The notes beneath the pieces are model-generated. The model saw only the letters and a list, made by a program, of their open reading frames with translations. It ran no database searches and was not told the DNA's origin. Shown here in pieces: positions 1-7,211 of a stretch of DNA of 17,366 nucleotides. The position numbers were made by a program, and so were the translations under genes. This stretch comes from Ectothiorhodospiraceae bacterium (GTDB lineage: Bacteria; Pseudomonadota; Gammaproteobacteria; Thiohalomonadales; Thiohalomonadaceae). Where the stretch lies: the NCBI GenBank assembly GCA_007125455.1, contig SLDE01000072.1, forward strand, positions 1-17,366. The letters are read 5' to 3'. Every line of letters begins with the position of its first letter. The stretch's first letter is position 1.

Positions 1-88
1 AACCCCCTGATTTCTGGTACGCCGTGAATACATCCCTGTAGGCTCGAAGGTCGCATCCCTGCGACCTACGACCAGAAATCAGGGGGTT
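1..88. repeat. Palindromic intergenic repeat element with 18-bp perfect terminal inverted repeats
   Basis: The first 18 bases (AACCCCCTGATTTCTGGT) are exactly the reverse complement of bases 71-88. Between them lies a second hairpin at 48-67, with an 8-bp stem (AGGTCGCA / TGCGACCT) and a TCCC loop. The whole unit could fold into a cruciform or an RNA hairpin. The core resembles interspersed palindromic repeats I have seen in gammaproteobacterial genomes, but this cannot be confirmed without a genome search. It has no coding capacity and no T-tract, so it looks more like a mobile or repeated element (REP or MITE type) than a simple terminator. Confidence 0.75.
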
Positions 89-110
89 ACGCCTGCTCCT
101 CAAAAGTATG

Positions 111-138
111 CGGACGCCCTGCCAGCGATGGCAGTCCG
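111..138. other. Imperfect hairpin in the non-coding leader
   Basis: Stem CTGCCA/TGGCAG with a GCGA loop, extended by CGGA/TCCG across a 4-nt internal bulge. No T-run follows on either side, so a terminator role is weak. It lies 23 nt after the palindromic repeat. Confidence 0.35.
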
Positions 139-345
139 TCAGAGGCTTAACGCACATTTGGCAGCACTTCCCCCTGAAATCTTCCATAAACCATTGATTT
201 GTGATTGTTTACATTACCGCTACATCTTGGCTCGGAACTTGCTCGTCCGGTAGGTGACGGGCGTTAGCCTGCATATATATCCCATATTCTGGGTGGTATT
301 CAGTCGCATGCGGGTGCCCAGTGCCCCCTCATCTGGAAAGTTAAA
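139..345. other. Non-coding stretch upstream of the M23 peptidase gene
   Basis: Together with its flanks this makes about 440 bases without a convincing gene. The reading frames that exist are short and lack recognisable protein sequence or ribosome binding sites. I see no tRNA or riboswitch. In Pseudomonas the gene divergent from the M23 peptidase is tyrS, as I recall; no tyrS start is visible here. Confidence 0.5.
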
Positions 346-369
346 GAATGTGACCTTGCTGTCACATTC
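346..369. promoter_or_regulatory. 9-bp perfect inverted repeat, possible operator
   Basis: GAATGTGAC, then a 6-nt spacer, then GTCACATTC. It ends 15 bases before the predicted -35 box of the M23 peptidase promoter. The halves contain TGTGA and TCACA as in CRP sites, but the spacing is 8 rather than 6, so a different dimeric regulator or simply a hairpin is also possible. Confidence 0.4.
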
Positions 370-384
370 ACAGCCACTTGGCGG

Positions 385-413
385 TTGACCACGACCTTGG
401 CGCAGTGTATTTT
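385..413 (+). promoter_or_regulatory. Predicted sigma70 promoter of the M23 peptidase-anmK operon
   Basis: A -35 box TTGACC (385-390) and a -10 box TATTTT (408-413) are separated by 17 bases. Transcription would start near 420, only 20 bases before the preferred GTG start, which argues against the longest possible reading frame beginning with TTG at 425. Confidence 0.6.
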
Positions 414-439
414 GGAATAAACTTTTGCGAGGCTTTTCC

Positions 440-1831
440 GTGGATTACAGAAAAAAGCTCATGCGTGACCAGAAGCTGGACGGGCTCTCCCTCAAGCCGC
501 CGCACCGTAAACACATTCATGCGCTGGCGGTCCTCTCTGTCGTCATTGGGCTGGTGGCGCTGCTCACCCCAAGCCATGATGCGGAGGCGACCCGCGAATC
601 GCACCCCCCTGGAGCCGAGAGATTACAGCTCAGCCTTGCGTTGCCAGCGAATGAGGCGGCGGCGGTACAGGAGGTTGCACGTCCCACTGAAGCCACTGTT
701 GTTGCAGAGCCAGCCCCGCCAGTGGCGCCCGAGATTGCCTGGGAAACCGTCGAGGTGCGCTCCGGTGACAGTCTGTCAGTGATCTTCGATCGACTCAAGC
801 TCAGCCCCCAGCAACTGCTGGCCGTGGTGAACGCCGATCAGAAAAATAACATCCTCACCCGCCTGCGCCCGGGTCAGAAACTCCACTTCCATATCGAAGA
901 CAGTCAGCTTCAATCCATCCGCTACGATATCTCGTCCGAAAAGACCCTGATGGTCAGCCGGGAGGAGGCCAGCTTTAGCAGCGAGATCGTCGAACACCCT
1001 GTTGAGGTACGTACCAGCCACGCCAGTGCGGTGATCAATAGCTCCCTATTCAACGCCGGTATCGCTGCCGGGCTGTCGGACAACATTATTATGGAGCTTG
1101 CCAACATCTTCGGCTGGGATGTGGACTTTGCCCTCGATATCCGTAAGGGCGACAGCTTCACCGTGCTCTACGAGGAGCAGTACCTGGATGGCGAAAAGCT
1201 GCGTGACGGGCGCATCCTGGCAGCCGAGTTCAACAATCGTGGCCGCAACTTCAAGGCCGTGCTATTTACCGACTCACAGGGTCGCAGCCAGTACTACACC
1301 CCTGATGGTAAGAGCATGCGCAAGGCCTTCCTGCGCGCCCCGGTGGACTTCCACCGCATCTCTTCGCGCTTTCAGCGTGAACGCTATCACCCGGTGTTGG
1401 GCGAGCGTCGACCGCACCGCGGGGTCGACTATGCCGCCGCGACCGGAACACCAATCCGCGCCGCCGGTGATGGCCGCGTGATCACCCGTGGGGTACTGGG
1501 CGGCTACGGCAACACCGTGATCATCCAGCATGGCAATAACATCACCACCCTGTATGCCCACATGTCGCGCTTTCAGCGTGGCGTGGTCAACGGCACCCGG
1601 GTACGCCAGGGTCAGGTCATCGGCTATGTGGGCATGACCGGCCTGGCCACCGGCCCCCATCTGCATTATGAATTCCGTGTCAACGGGGTTCACAAGGATC
1701 CAGTGCGGGTTGAACTGCCGGATGCGGAGCCTATTCCGGCCAAGTATCGTGACCAGTTCAAACGCCAAAGCCAGCCATTGCTGGCGCAACTGGAACAGAT
1801 CAGCGCAACCCAGGTGGCTACGGCCGACTGA
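440..1831 (+). CDS. M23 (LytM) family peptidoglycan endopeptidase with OapA/LysM-like domain
   Basis: A membrane-anchored cell-wall hydrolase of the MepM/OapA type that would cut peptide cross-links in the periplasm. After an N-terminal membrane segment (about residues 25-43) comes a low-complexity linker, an OapA/LysM-like peptidoglycan-binding domain (about 103-152), and the C-terminal M23 domain (about 300-425). The zinc and catalytic residues are visible: H326 and D330 in HRGVD, H374 in YAHM, and H407 and H409 in HLH, so an active enzyme is likely. I chose GTG at 440 because GAGG lies 7 bases upstream; ATG at 461 (MRDQ) is a fair alternative and TTG at 425 is unlikely. The stop is one base before the anmK start, so the two are probably translated together. 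Members of this family pair naturally with AnmK and bactofilin in cell-wall remodelling. Confidence 0.9.
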   Translation: MDYRKKLMRDQKLDGLSLKPPHRKHIHALAVLSVVIGLVALLTPSHDAEATRESHPPGAERLQLSLALPANEAAAVQEVARPTEATVVAEPAPPVAPEIAWETVEVRSGDSLSVIFDRLKLSPQQLLAVVNADQKNNILTRLRPGQKLHFHIEDSQLQSIRYDISSEKTLMVSREEASFSSEIVEHPVEVRTSHASAVINSSLFNAGIAAGLSDNIIMELANIFGWDVDFALDIRKGDSFTVLYEEQYLDGEKLRDGRILAAEFNNRGRNFKAVLFTDSQGRSQYYTPDGKSMRKAFLRAPVDFHRISSRFQRERYHPVLGERRPHRGVDYAAATGTPIRAAGDGRVITRGVLGGYGNTVIIQHGNNITTLYAHMSRFQRGVVNGTRVRQGQVIGYVGMTGLATGPHLHYEFRVNGVHKDPVRVELPDAEPIPAKYRDQFKRQSQPLLAQLEQISATQVATAD

Positions 1832-1832
1832 G

Positions 1833-2942
1833 GTGTACCATATTGGCCTGATGAGCGGCACCAGCATGGATGCGCTGGACGGGGTGGTAGCGGACTTCTC
1901 CACCACCCCGCCCCGCCTACTGGCCACCTGCAGCAAAGCCCTTCCACAGCCATTATCACGGCAACTTCACGCCCTCTGTGTGCCTGGGGATAATGAGTTG
2001 ACACGCATGGGTGAGGCAGATATCCACTTCGCCCGCTTCAGTGCCGCAGTGGTTAACGAGCTGCTGGATACGGCGCGACTCTCGCCCGCTCAGATCGTGG
2101 CCATCGGCAGCCACGGCCAGACCATCCGCCACAGCCCGAACAGCCAACCCCCTTTCACCCTCCAGATTGGTGACCCCAATACCATCGCCGAGTTAACCGG
2201 CATTACCACCGTGGCCGATCTGCGCCGCCGTGATATGGCCGCTGGTGGCCAGGGGGCCCCGCTGGTGCCAGGCTTTCATGCCGCGCTATACCGCCAGGCG
2301 GGAGAGGATCGGGTGGTTCTCAACCTCGGGGGGATCGCCAATATCACCATCCTGCCGGGCGAGCTGAGCGAAGCTGTGCGAGGCTTTGATACTGGCCCGG
2401 CCAATACCCTGCTGGATAGCTGGATCCGCCAGCAGCTGGGTAAGGGGATGGACGGAGACGGTGCTTGGGGGCGTAGCGGCCGACATATCCCGCAGCTACT
2501 GTCGAAAATGCTCGAGGATCCTTATTTCAGTGCCCCGGCCCCCAAGTCCACAGGGCGCGAATACTTCAACCTGCGCTGGCTTCAACACTTGCTGATCCAG
2601 GGTGAGCACCCGCCCGCGGATGTACAGGCCACCCTCTACGCTCTGACGGTGGAGAGCGTGGCACGGGCAATCGAGGTTCACGCCCCCGCAACACGCCAGC
2701 TTGTGGTATGCGGTGGTGGGGTCTATAACGGCTTGATGATGGCAAAACTGCGCGAACGGCTCGCACCATGCCCTGTATTGAGTAGTGCTGAGGCTAGCCC
2801 GGCCATTGAGCCGCGCTGGATGGAGGCGATGGCCTTTGCCTGGCTGGCGCGCCAGACGGTATTGGGAGAAAGCGGCAACCTGCCTGCGGTCACCGGGGCC
2901 AGCCGTGCGGTGATCCTGGGCGGGATCTATCCTGCAGCGTAA
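1833..2942 (+). CDS. anmK: Anhydro-N-acetylmuramic acid kinase
   Basis: Cytoplasmic kinase of the peptidoglycan recycling pathway: it opens and phosphorylates 1,6-anhydroMurNAc with ATP to give MurNAc-6-phosphate. The 369-residue length matches known AnmK proteins. Visible signatures are GLMSGTSMDALDG at the N-terminus (nucleotide binding), GSHGQTIRH, DLRRRDMAAGGQGAPL, LNLGGIANIT, GFDTGPANTLLDSW (catalytic Asp near residue 186), CGGGVYNG and the C-terminal IEPRWMEAMAFAWLA. The start must be the GTG at 1833, because the conserved GLMSGTS motif begins only five residues later; the next ATG (1851) would cut into this motif. The gene sits one base after the M23 peptidase stop, which suggests that wall cleavage and fragment recycling are co-expressed. 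Confidence 0.95.
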   Translation: MYHIGLMSGTSMDALDGVVADFSTTPPRLLATCSKALPQPLSRQLHALCVPGDNELTRMGEADIHFARFSAAVVNELLDTARLSPAQIVAIGSHGQTIRHSPNSQPPFTLQIGDPNTIAELTGITTVADLRRRDMAAGGQGAPLVPGFHAALYRQAGEDRVVLNLGGIANITILPGELSEAVRGFDTGPANTLLDSWIRQQLGKGMDGDGAWGRSGRHIPQLLSKMLEDPYFSAPAPKSTGREYFNLRWLQHLLIQGEHPPADVQATLYALTVESVARAIEVHAPATRQLVVCGGGVYNGLMMAKLRERLAPCPVLSSAEASPAIEPRWMEAMAFAWLARQTVLGESGNLPAVTGASRAVILGGIYPAA

Positions 2943-2960
2943 ACGCCACAAAAAGCCTTG

Positions 2961-3074
2961 CCACAGAGTGCATGGAGATCACCGAGGTCAGTGTCCAACG
3001 ATGCCAAGTTATCCCCAGACACTTGCCGGTCTGGGGTTTAAGGGCGACCCCTGGTTCCTCGGTGTTCTCTGTGG
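2961..3074. repeat. Inverted pair of 9-bp-periodic repeat units between convergent genes
   Basis: The left copy (2961-2987) is three 9-mers, CCACAGAGT, GCATGGAGA and TCACCGAGG. The right copy (3057-3074), read on the minus strand, is CCACAGAGA then ACACCGAGG. CCACAGAG at 2961-2968 can pair with 3067-3074, and CACCGAGG at 2980-2987 with 3057-3064. The pair flanks the hairpin at 3013-3036, so the whole gap between anmK and gltA could fold into a long structure. Similar units appear at 14369-14432 and 17278-17304. Confidence 0.6.
3013..3036. terminator. Hairpin between convergent anmK and gltA, possible bidirectional terminator
   Basis: An 8-bp perfect stem (CCCCAGAC / GTCTGGGG) with an 8-nt loop, followed by TTTA on the + strand. 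The T-tract is short on both strands, so termination efficiency is uncertain, but the position between two converging genes is right. Confidence 0.5.
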
Positions 3075-3081
3075 CCGGATG

Positions 3082-4242
3082 TTATTTACGTTGATCGATC
3101 GCCACGTACTCGCGCACCGGCTGACCGGTATAGACCTGAGTGGGGCGGAAGATCCGGTTATCGGCCAACTGTTCACGCCAGTGCGCCAGCCAACCAGCGG
3201 CACGGGAGATGGCGAAGATGGGGGTAAATTGGTCGGTGGGGATCCCCATCTCGGTATAGAGGATACCAGAGTAGTAGTCCACGTTGGGATAGACCCCCTT
3301 GGCTCCGAGACGCTCCTCAGCGGCGTGTTCGAGAGCCAGGGCGGTCTCGAACAGCGGGCTAACCTTGCCGCCACGTTGCTGCGCCAGCTTTTCCATCATC
3401 TCCTGGAGGATGTTGGCGCGCGGATCCTTGACCGAATACTCCCGGTGACCAAAGCCCCAGATCTTCTGTTTGTTTTTGAGCCGGTTATCCAGCCATGATT
3501 CGACCTTATCCGGCCCGCCGATTTCACGCAGCATATCCACCACCTTTTCATTGGCCCCACCGTGCAGTGGGCCAGAGAGGGTGCCGACCGCCGAGGCAAT
3601 CACCCCGTAGGGGCTGGCCAGGGTAGAGCCGGCCACCAGCGCGGCAAAGGTGGAGGCATTGATGGTGTGTTCGGCATGCAACACCAGGCAGGTATCCATG
3701 ATCTCGGCATGGTAGGGGTCAGGCTCCTTCCCCTGTAGCATGTAGAGGAAGTTCTCGGCGGTATTGAGGTCGTCCCGTGGCGCGATCGGATCATAGCCCT
3801 GGCGAATATGCTGCCACATCGCCACCACTACCGGGATGCGGGCGATGATCTTGACGGTCATGCGGTGGATATAATCCAGATCTTCACAGACGCTGGAGCC
3901 GGTCAGGCACTCACTGGCCGGATAGAACATCCCCAGGCTGGCCACCGCCGTCTGCAGCATCTCCATCGGGTGGCCCGAGGGTGGCAGACGCACCATCATC
4001 TCACGGATGTTGAATTTCACTCGGCGGTTACGGCGCAGCTGGGCATCGAAATCGGCCAAATCTGCCGCAGTCGGCAGCTCACCATCCAGCAGCAGCAGCG
4101 TGGTCTCCTCGAAGGTGCTCTTGCGCGCCAACTGCTCGATGGGATACCCACGGTAGGCAAGCAGGCCCTTGTCACCATCGATAAAGGAGATGTTGGAGCG
4201 CGTGGCAGGCACCCCTTCCAGACCAGGTAGATAACCGCTCAT
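3082..4242 (-). CDS. gltA: Citrate synthase, short (about 385-residue) type
   Basis: Condenses acetyl-CoA and oxaloacetate to citrate at the entry of the TCA cycle in the cytoplasm. The family signatures are present: H192 (AEHTINAS), H227 in GPLHGGANEKVV, H266 and R275 in GFGHREYSVKDPR, and D322 in NVDYYSG. At 386 residues it is shorter than the roughly 430-residue hexameric GltA usual in gammaproteobacteria and resembles the dimeric type found in Gram-positives, archaea and some lithotrophs. The same subfamily includes 2-methylcitrate synthase (PrpC), but no prpB, prpD or acnD neighbours are present, so citrate synthase is preferred. The ATG is preceded by GAGGG at a good distance. The gene has a private promoter region and is cut off from the upstream erpA operon by hairpins. 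Confidence 0.9.
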   Translation of the reverse strand: MSGYLPGLEGVPATRSNISFIDGDKGLLAYRGYPIEQLARKSTFEETTLLLLDGELPTAADLADFDAQLRRNRRVKFNIREMMVRLPPSGHPMEMLQTAVASLGMFYPASECLTGSSVCEDLDYIHRMTVKIIARIPVVVAMWQHIRQGYDPIAPRDDLNTAENFLYMLQGKEPDPYHAEIMDTCLVLHAEHTINASTFAALVAGSTLASPYGVIASAVGTLSGPLHGGANEKVVDMLREIGGPDKVESWLDNRLKNKQKIWGFGHREYSVKDPRANILQEMMEKLAQQRGGKVSPLFETALALEHAAEERLGAKGVYPNVDYYSGILYTEMGIPTDQFTPIFAISRAAGWLAHWREQLADNRIFRPTQVYTGQPVREYVAIDQRK

Positions 4243-4281
4243 GCGATACCCTCTTTATTTCACGAACCAGACAATGGCTGC

Positions 4282-4311
4282 ATTCTATGCGCAAGCGCAC
4301 TCGCTTGCCAC
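4282..4311 (-). promoter_or_regulatory. Possible gltA promoter with a palindrome in the spacer
   Basis: On the minus strand a -10 box TAGAAT (4287-4282) lies 18 bases from a weak -35 box GTGGCA (4311-4306). A perfect 7-bp inverted repeat, GCAAGCG / CGCTTGC with a CACT spacer (4291-4308), fills the spacer and could be an operator. The start codon is about 40 bases from the -10 box. Confidence 0.35.
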
Positions 4312-4354
4312 ATTGACGCAAGGTGCAGGAATATGCTTGTGCCAGCAACGCAGG

Positions 4355-4375
4355 AAAAACTGTTAGGAAAACAGT
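4355..4375 (-). terminator. Rho-independent terminator, second of two hairpins after erpA
   Basis: Read on the minus strand: ACTGTT, loop TTCCT, AACAGT, then a run of T residues. The stem is AT-rich and only 6 bp, but the T-tract is in the right place, about 70 bases past the erpA stop. Confidence 0.5.
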
Positions 4376-4407
4376 CTATTGGGAAGAGGAGAAAAGATCT
4401 GCGTCTA

Positions 4408-4425
4408 CCCGGAGCGCACTCCGGG
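4408..4425 (-). terminator. GC-rich hairpin downstream of erpA
   Basis: A 7-bp perfect stem CCCGGAG / CTCCGGG with a 4-nt loop, 21 bases after the erpA stop. TTTT follows only after about 11 bases, so it may act with the second hairpin at 4355-4375. Confidence 0.5.
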
Positions 4426-4445
4426 CAGGACACAAGGCGGATAGG

Positions 4446-4784
4446 CTAGGCCGAGAAGGACGAACCGCATCCGCAGGTTGTGGTGGCGTTGGGGTTGCGG
4501 ATCACAAATTGCGCCCCCTCGAGATCTTCCTTGTAGTCGATCTCAGCGCCCACCATGTACTGGTAGCTCATCGGATCGATCAACAGGGTCACCCCGTTTT
4601 TCTCCACCGAGGTATCACCGTCATTGATACTCTCATCGAAGGTAAAGCCATACTGGAAGCCGGAACAGCCACCACCGGTCACATAAACCCGCAGCTTGAG
4701 ATTGCTGTTGCCTTCCTCGTCGATCAGCGCCTTGACCTTGTCGGCCGCGCTATCGGTAAAAACCAAAGGGCTATCATCACTCAT
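4446..4784 (-). CDS. erpA: Iron-sulfur cluster insertion protein ErpA (A-type carrier)
   Basis: A small cytoplasmic carrier that hands Fe-S clusters to apo-proteins, for example of isoprenoid synthesis and respiration. The 112-residue length is typical. The three cluster-binding cysteines are C40 (TGGGCSGFQYGF) and C104 and C106 (TTTCGCGSSF). I start it at ATG 4784 (MSDDSPLVF), preceded by GGAG seven bases upstream; the longer frame from 4817 adds 11 residues not expected in the family. It is the last gene of the argC / DUF6776 / bactofilin / erpA operon, 62 bases after the bactofilin stop, and is followed by two hairpins. IscA is the close alternative, but no isc genes are near and the sequence and neighbourhood fit ErpA better. 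Confidence 0.93.
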   Translation of the reverse strand: MSDDSPLVFTDSAADKVKALIDEEGNSNLKLRVYVTGGGCSGFQYGFTFDESINDGDTSVEKNGVTLLIDPMSYQYMVGAEIDYKEDLEGAQFVIRNPNATTTCGCGSSFSA

Positions 4785-4846
4785 TACACTTCTCCACAAA
4801 GAGGCTGGCGTTAACACGCACAGTATTTCAATCCATACTCAAATAG

Positions 4847-5296
4847 TCAAGATTTAACGACGCCTTCGTCATCCACCTCATCTTGATCCAGGCCTGGTGC
4901 GGGCAGGAAGTCCTGCTTGCTCTCTGGCAGTTCGTGCACCAGCTTGCCGTTGACCGCGGCACCACGCATCATCTCGATCAGCTTGTAATACACATTCCCG
5001 GAGACCTTGGCCTTCTCGGCCAACTCAATATGCTCAGCGGCGTAAACGTCGCCCTTTACGCTGCCATTTAGCATGATATTGGGGACGCGCACCTCGCCTT
5101 CAATCAGGCCGCGCTCACTCACGCTCAAAACCGAACCACTATCGTCATCGGCGCGGATATTGCCGCGCACCACGCCGTCCACGTGCAACCCACCGCTAAA
5201 GCTGATATCGCCGGTGATCTCGGAGTTGTGCCCGATCAGCGTATCGATCTTGGTGATCTTGCTCGTCGGCTTATTCTTACCGCCCTTGCCAAACAT
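4847..5296 (-). CDS. Bactofilin (polymer-forming cytoskeletal protein)
   Basis: Bactofilins polymerise without nucleotide into filaments beneath the membrane and place cell-wall enzymes or other complexes. The 149-residue protein has a short charged N-tail (MFGKGGKNK), a beta-helical DUF583 core from about residue 18 to 118 with the repeating pattern of short beta strands and glycines (ITGDISFSGGLHVDGVVRGNI, GLIEGEV, LNGSVKGDVYA, VSGNVYY), and an acidic C-tail. GGGGAG sits just before the start. It begins one base after the DUF6776 stop, so the two are likely translated together and may interact at the membrane. An M23 endopeptidase, a frequent bactofilin partner, is about 3 kb away in the opposite orientation. 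Confidence 0.9.
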   Translation of the reverse strand: MFGKGGKNKPTSKITKIDTLIGHNSEITGDISFSGGLHVDGVVRGNIRADDDSGSVLSVSERGLIEGEVRVPNIMLNGSVKGDVYAAEHIELAEKAKVSGNVYYKLIEMMRGAAVNGKLVHELPESKQDFLPAPGLDQDEVDDEGVVKS

Positions 5297-5297
5297 G

Positions 5298-6005
5298 TTA
5301 ACTCTCCCCTACGACCCAGTCGAAGGACTGGGAAAATGCGCTATGTGTTCTGCCGCGTGGCTTGACCTCTAGCCGTACCGACTTGGGTTCAAACCCCTCC
5401 GGCAACTCGAAGTCACCCTCAAAAAACTGAAAATAGCGATAGCGAAACGCCAGGCTGCCCTCATGTTCGCTCAATTGCGCCAGCGTGTATGTGACCTCTT
5501 CGTCACCCTCCAGGCCTTCCAGATAAAATTCCACCTCACCGCTGGCCCAGTTGTTGTTGTTCAGCACCTGGGTCAGCACCAGGGTATAACGGTGCTCCCT
5601 GGCCGACTCCGCCTGTAACTCAAAACGCTGGATCTCCAGACTATGGCTGGCATCTCCGGGGGAGACAATCCCGCGGTAGAAATCCAGCTCCCGCTTGAGT
5701 TCCGCCAACTCGCCTTGCAGACCATTGACCGTGGCCTCCAGCTGTTTGTAGGCCTCCTGATCGATCTGGGAGCTGCGGGCAAGGATCGCCTGCTGCTCAC
5801 GAAGCCGCTGGTTTTCTCGCTCCAATTTGCTGGCGCGGTCGGTCAGCAGTTGCTCCAACTGGCGTGACTCCTGTGCCAGATAACCGCCCTGGTATCGCCC
5901 AAACTCGTATAAAGCCCAGGCGAGCAGCAACACCAGCACCACCGCCACCACACGGGCCAAAACCACCTGCCACAGTGGGCGGGCACGAACAACGAGGTGA
6001 CTCAT
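5298..6005 (-). CDS. DUF6776 family inner-membrane coiled-coil protein
   Basis: Function unknown. The 235-residue protein has one N-terminal transmembrane helix (about 13-37), a coiled coil rich in Glu, Gln, Leu and Arg (about 44-113), the motif LDFYRGIVSPG at 107-117, and a C-terminal beta-rich domain (about 123-232) that would lie in the periplasm if the N-terminus is cytoplasmic, as the Arg-rich start suggests. The same family occurs between argC and a bactofilin gene in Pseudomonas, as I recall. Its start overlaps the argC stop (ATGA) and its stop is one base from the bactofilin start, so the three are tightly coupled. A role as membrane anchor or partner of the bactofilin is a reasonable inference but is not shown by the sequence. 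Confidence 0.8.
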   Translation of the reverse strand: MSHLVVRARPLWQVVLARVVAVVLVLLLAWALYEFGRYQGGYLAQESRQLEQLLTDRASKLERENQRLREQQAILARSSQIDQEAYKQLEATVNGLQGELAELKRELDFYRGIVSPGDASHSLEIQRFELQAESAREHRYTLVLTQVLNNNNWASGEVEFYLEGLEGDEEVTYTLAQLSEHEGSLAFRYRYFQFFEGDFELPEGFEPKSVRLEVKPRGRTHSAFSQSFDWVVGES

Positions 6006-7033
6006 GGCAGGACAGCGATCAGATCAAGTCCCTGCTTCTCGGGCAAACCACACATGATATTCATATTCTGTACCGCCTGCCCGGCAGCGCCCTTGACCAG
6101 ATTGTCGATGACAGAGAGTACCACAACCGTATCCCCGCCCTGAGGTCGGTGTACCGCGATACGGCACATGTTACCACCCCGCACGGTGCGGGTCTCCGGG
6201 TGTGAGCCTGCGGGCAACACATCGACAAAACCCTCATCGGCATAACGGGACTCAAACAGCGCCTGCAGATCCCCCGCATCCCCCCGCAACCGCCCGTAGA
6301 GGGTAGCGTGGATGCCACGGATCATCGGTACCAAGTGGGGCACGAAGGTCAGGCCCACATCGGTTGAGGCCAGCAGCCCCAGCTTCTCGCTGATCTCCGG
6401 CAGGTGACGATGACCCGACGCGCCATAGGCCTTGAAGCTACTGTCCACCTCACTCAGCAGGGTGGCCACGTTCGCGCCACGACCCGCACCACTGGCCCCC
6501 GACTTCGCGTCGGCGATCAAGTGGGCAGGATCGATCAAACCCGCCTCCAGCAAGGGTAGGTACCCCAGCGTAACCGCCGTCGGATAACAACCGGGGTTGG
6601 CCACCAAGCGCGCACTGCGGATGGCCTCACGGTTAATCTCAGGCAGGCCATAGACCGCCTCCGCCACCAACGCTGGGCAAGCATGGGACATGCCGTACCA
6701 CTGCTCCCATACCGAAAGATCCTTGATCCGAAAGTCTGCCGCCAGATCGATTATCTTCACCCCGGCCTCCAGCAACTCGGGCACCTGGGTCATGGCGATC
6801 CCGTTGGGGGTGGCGAAAAAGACCACATCGCACTGCGCCAGGCGCTGAGGATCGGGCACGGTGAAACACAGATCCACATGGCCACGCAGGTTGGGGAACA
6901 TATCGGCCACCGCGACCCCCTCCTCGGAGCGGGAGGTGATCACCTCCAATTCAACCTGCGGGTGTGTAGCCAGCAGGCGCAGCAGCTCCACGCCGGTATA
7001 CCCGGTGCCTCCAACGATACCAACCTTGATCAT
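6002..7033 (-). CDS. argC: N-acetyl-gamma-glutamyl-phosphate reductase
   Basis: Third step of arginine synthesis: NADPH-dependent reduction of N-acetylglutamyl phosphate to the semialdehyde, in the cytoplasm. The 343-residue length is normal. Visible are the Rossmann start MIKVGIVGGTGYTGVELLRLL, the catalytic C149 in NPGCYPTA, the KSGASGAGRG loop and H210 in GHRHLPEI. I start at ATG 7033 because the nucleotide-binding strand begins immediately there; the longer frame from 7144 adds 37 residues with no family match. The Shine-Dalgarno signal is weak. It is the first gene of the minus-strand operon ending with erpA and overlaps the next gene by 4 bases. It is divergent from the thioredoxin-like gene. 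Confidence 0.95.
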   Translation of the reverse strand: MIKVGIVGGTGYTGVELLRLLATHPQVELEVITSRSEEGVAVADMFPNLRGHVDLCFTVPDPQRLAQCDVVFFATPNGIAMTQVPELLEAGVKIIDLAADFRIKDLSVWEQWYGMSHACPALVAEAVYGLPEINREAIRSARLVANPGCYPTAVTLGYLPLLEAGLIDPAHLIADAKSGASGAGRGANVATLLSEVDSSFKAYGASGHRHLPEISEKLGLLASTDVGLTFVPHLVPMIRGIHATLYGRLRGDAGDLQALFESRYADEGFVDVLPAGSHPETRTVRGGNMCRIAVHRPQGGDTVVVLSVIDNLVKGAAGQAVQNMNIMCGLPEKQGLDLIAVLP

Positions 7034-7147
7034 CTGACGAGTCAACCTGTTTGCAAAAGAGTGTGACGATGATAAAACCTGGCAACCCAAAGCGAAACCC
7101 CAAAGGGCAAATCTGTGGGAACATATCCCGCCAGTGACTGACAAAGC

Positions 7148-7176
7148 AGGACAGTACCCCAGCAGACAGGTACACT
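7148..7176 (+). promoter_or_regulatory. Possible promoter of the thioredoxin-like / hemJ pair
   Basis: AGGACA (7148-7153) and TACACT (7171-7176) are 17 bases apart, each matching four of six consensus positions. The start codon would be about 30 bases past the transcription start. The 178-base gap between argC and this gene must also hold the argC promoter, which I could not place with confidence. Confidence 0.4.
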
Positions 7177-7211
7177 ACTGCCAACTCAGCACAAGCAACG
7201 GAACCCAAGCC

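Noticed and set aside
350..367. CRP binding site upstream of the M23 peptidase
   Set aside because: TGTGA and TCACA are present but separated by 8 bases instead of 6, so it is listed only as a generic inverted repeat.
2968..3498. Plus-strand frame overlapping the 3' end of gltA
   Set aside because: It is antisense to conserved citrate synthase residues and has no recognisable protein sequence.
3082..4242. 2-methylcitrate synthase (prpC)
   Set aside because: The subfamily is close, but no propionate catabolism genes are nearby and the context is housekeeping.
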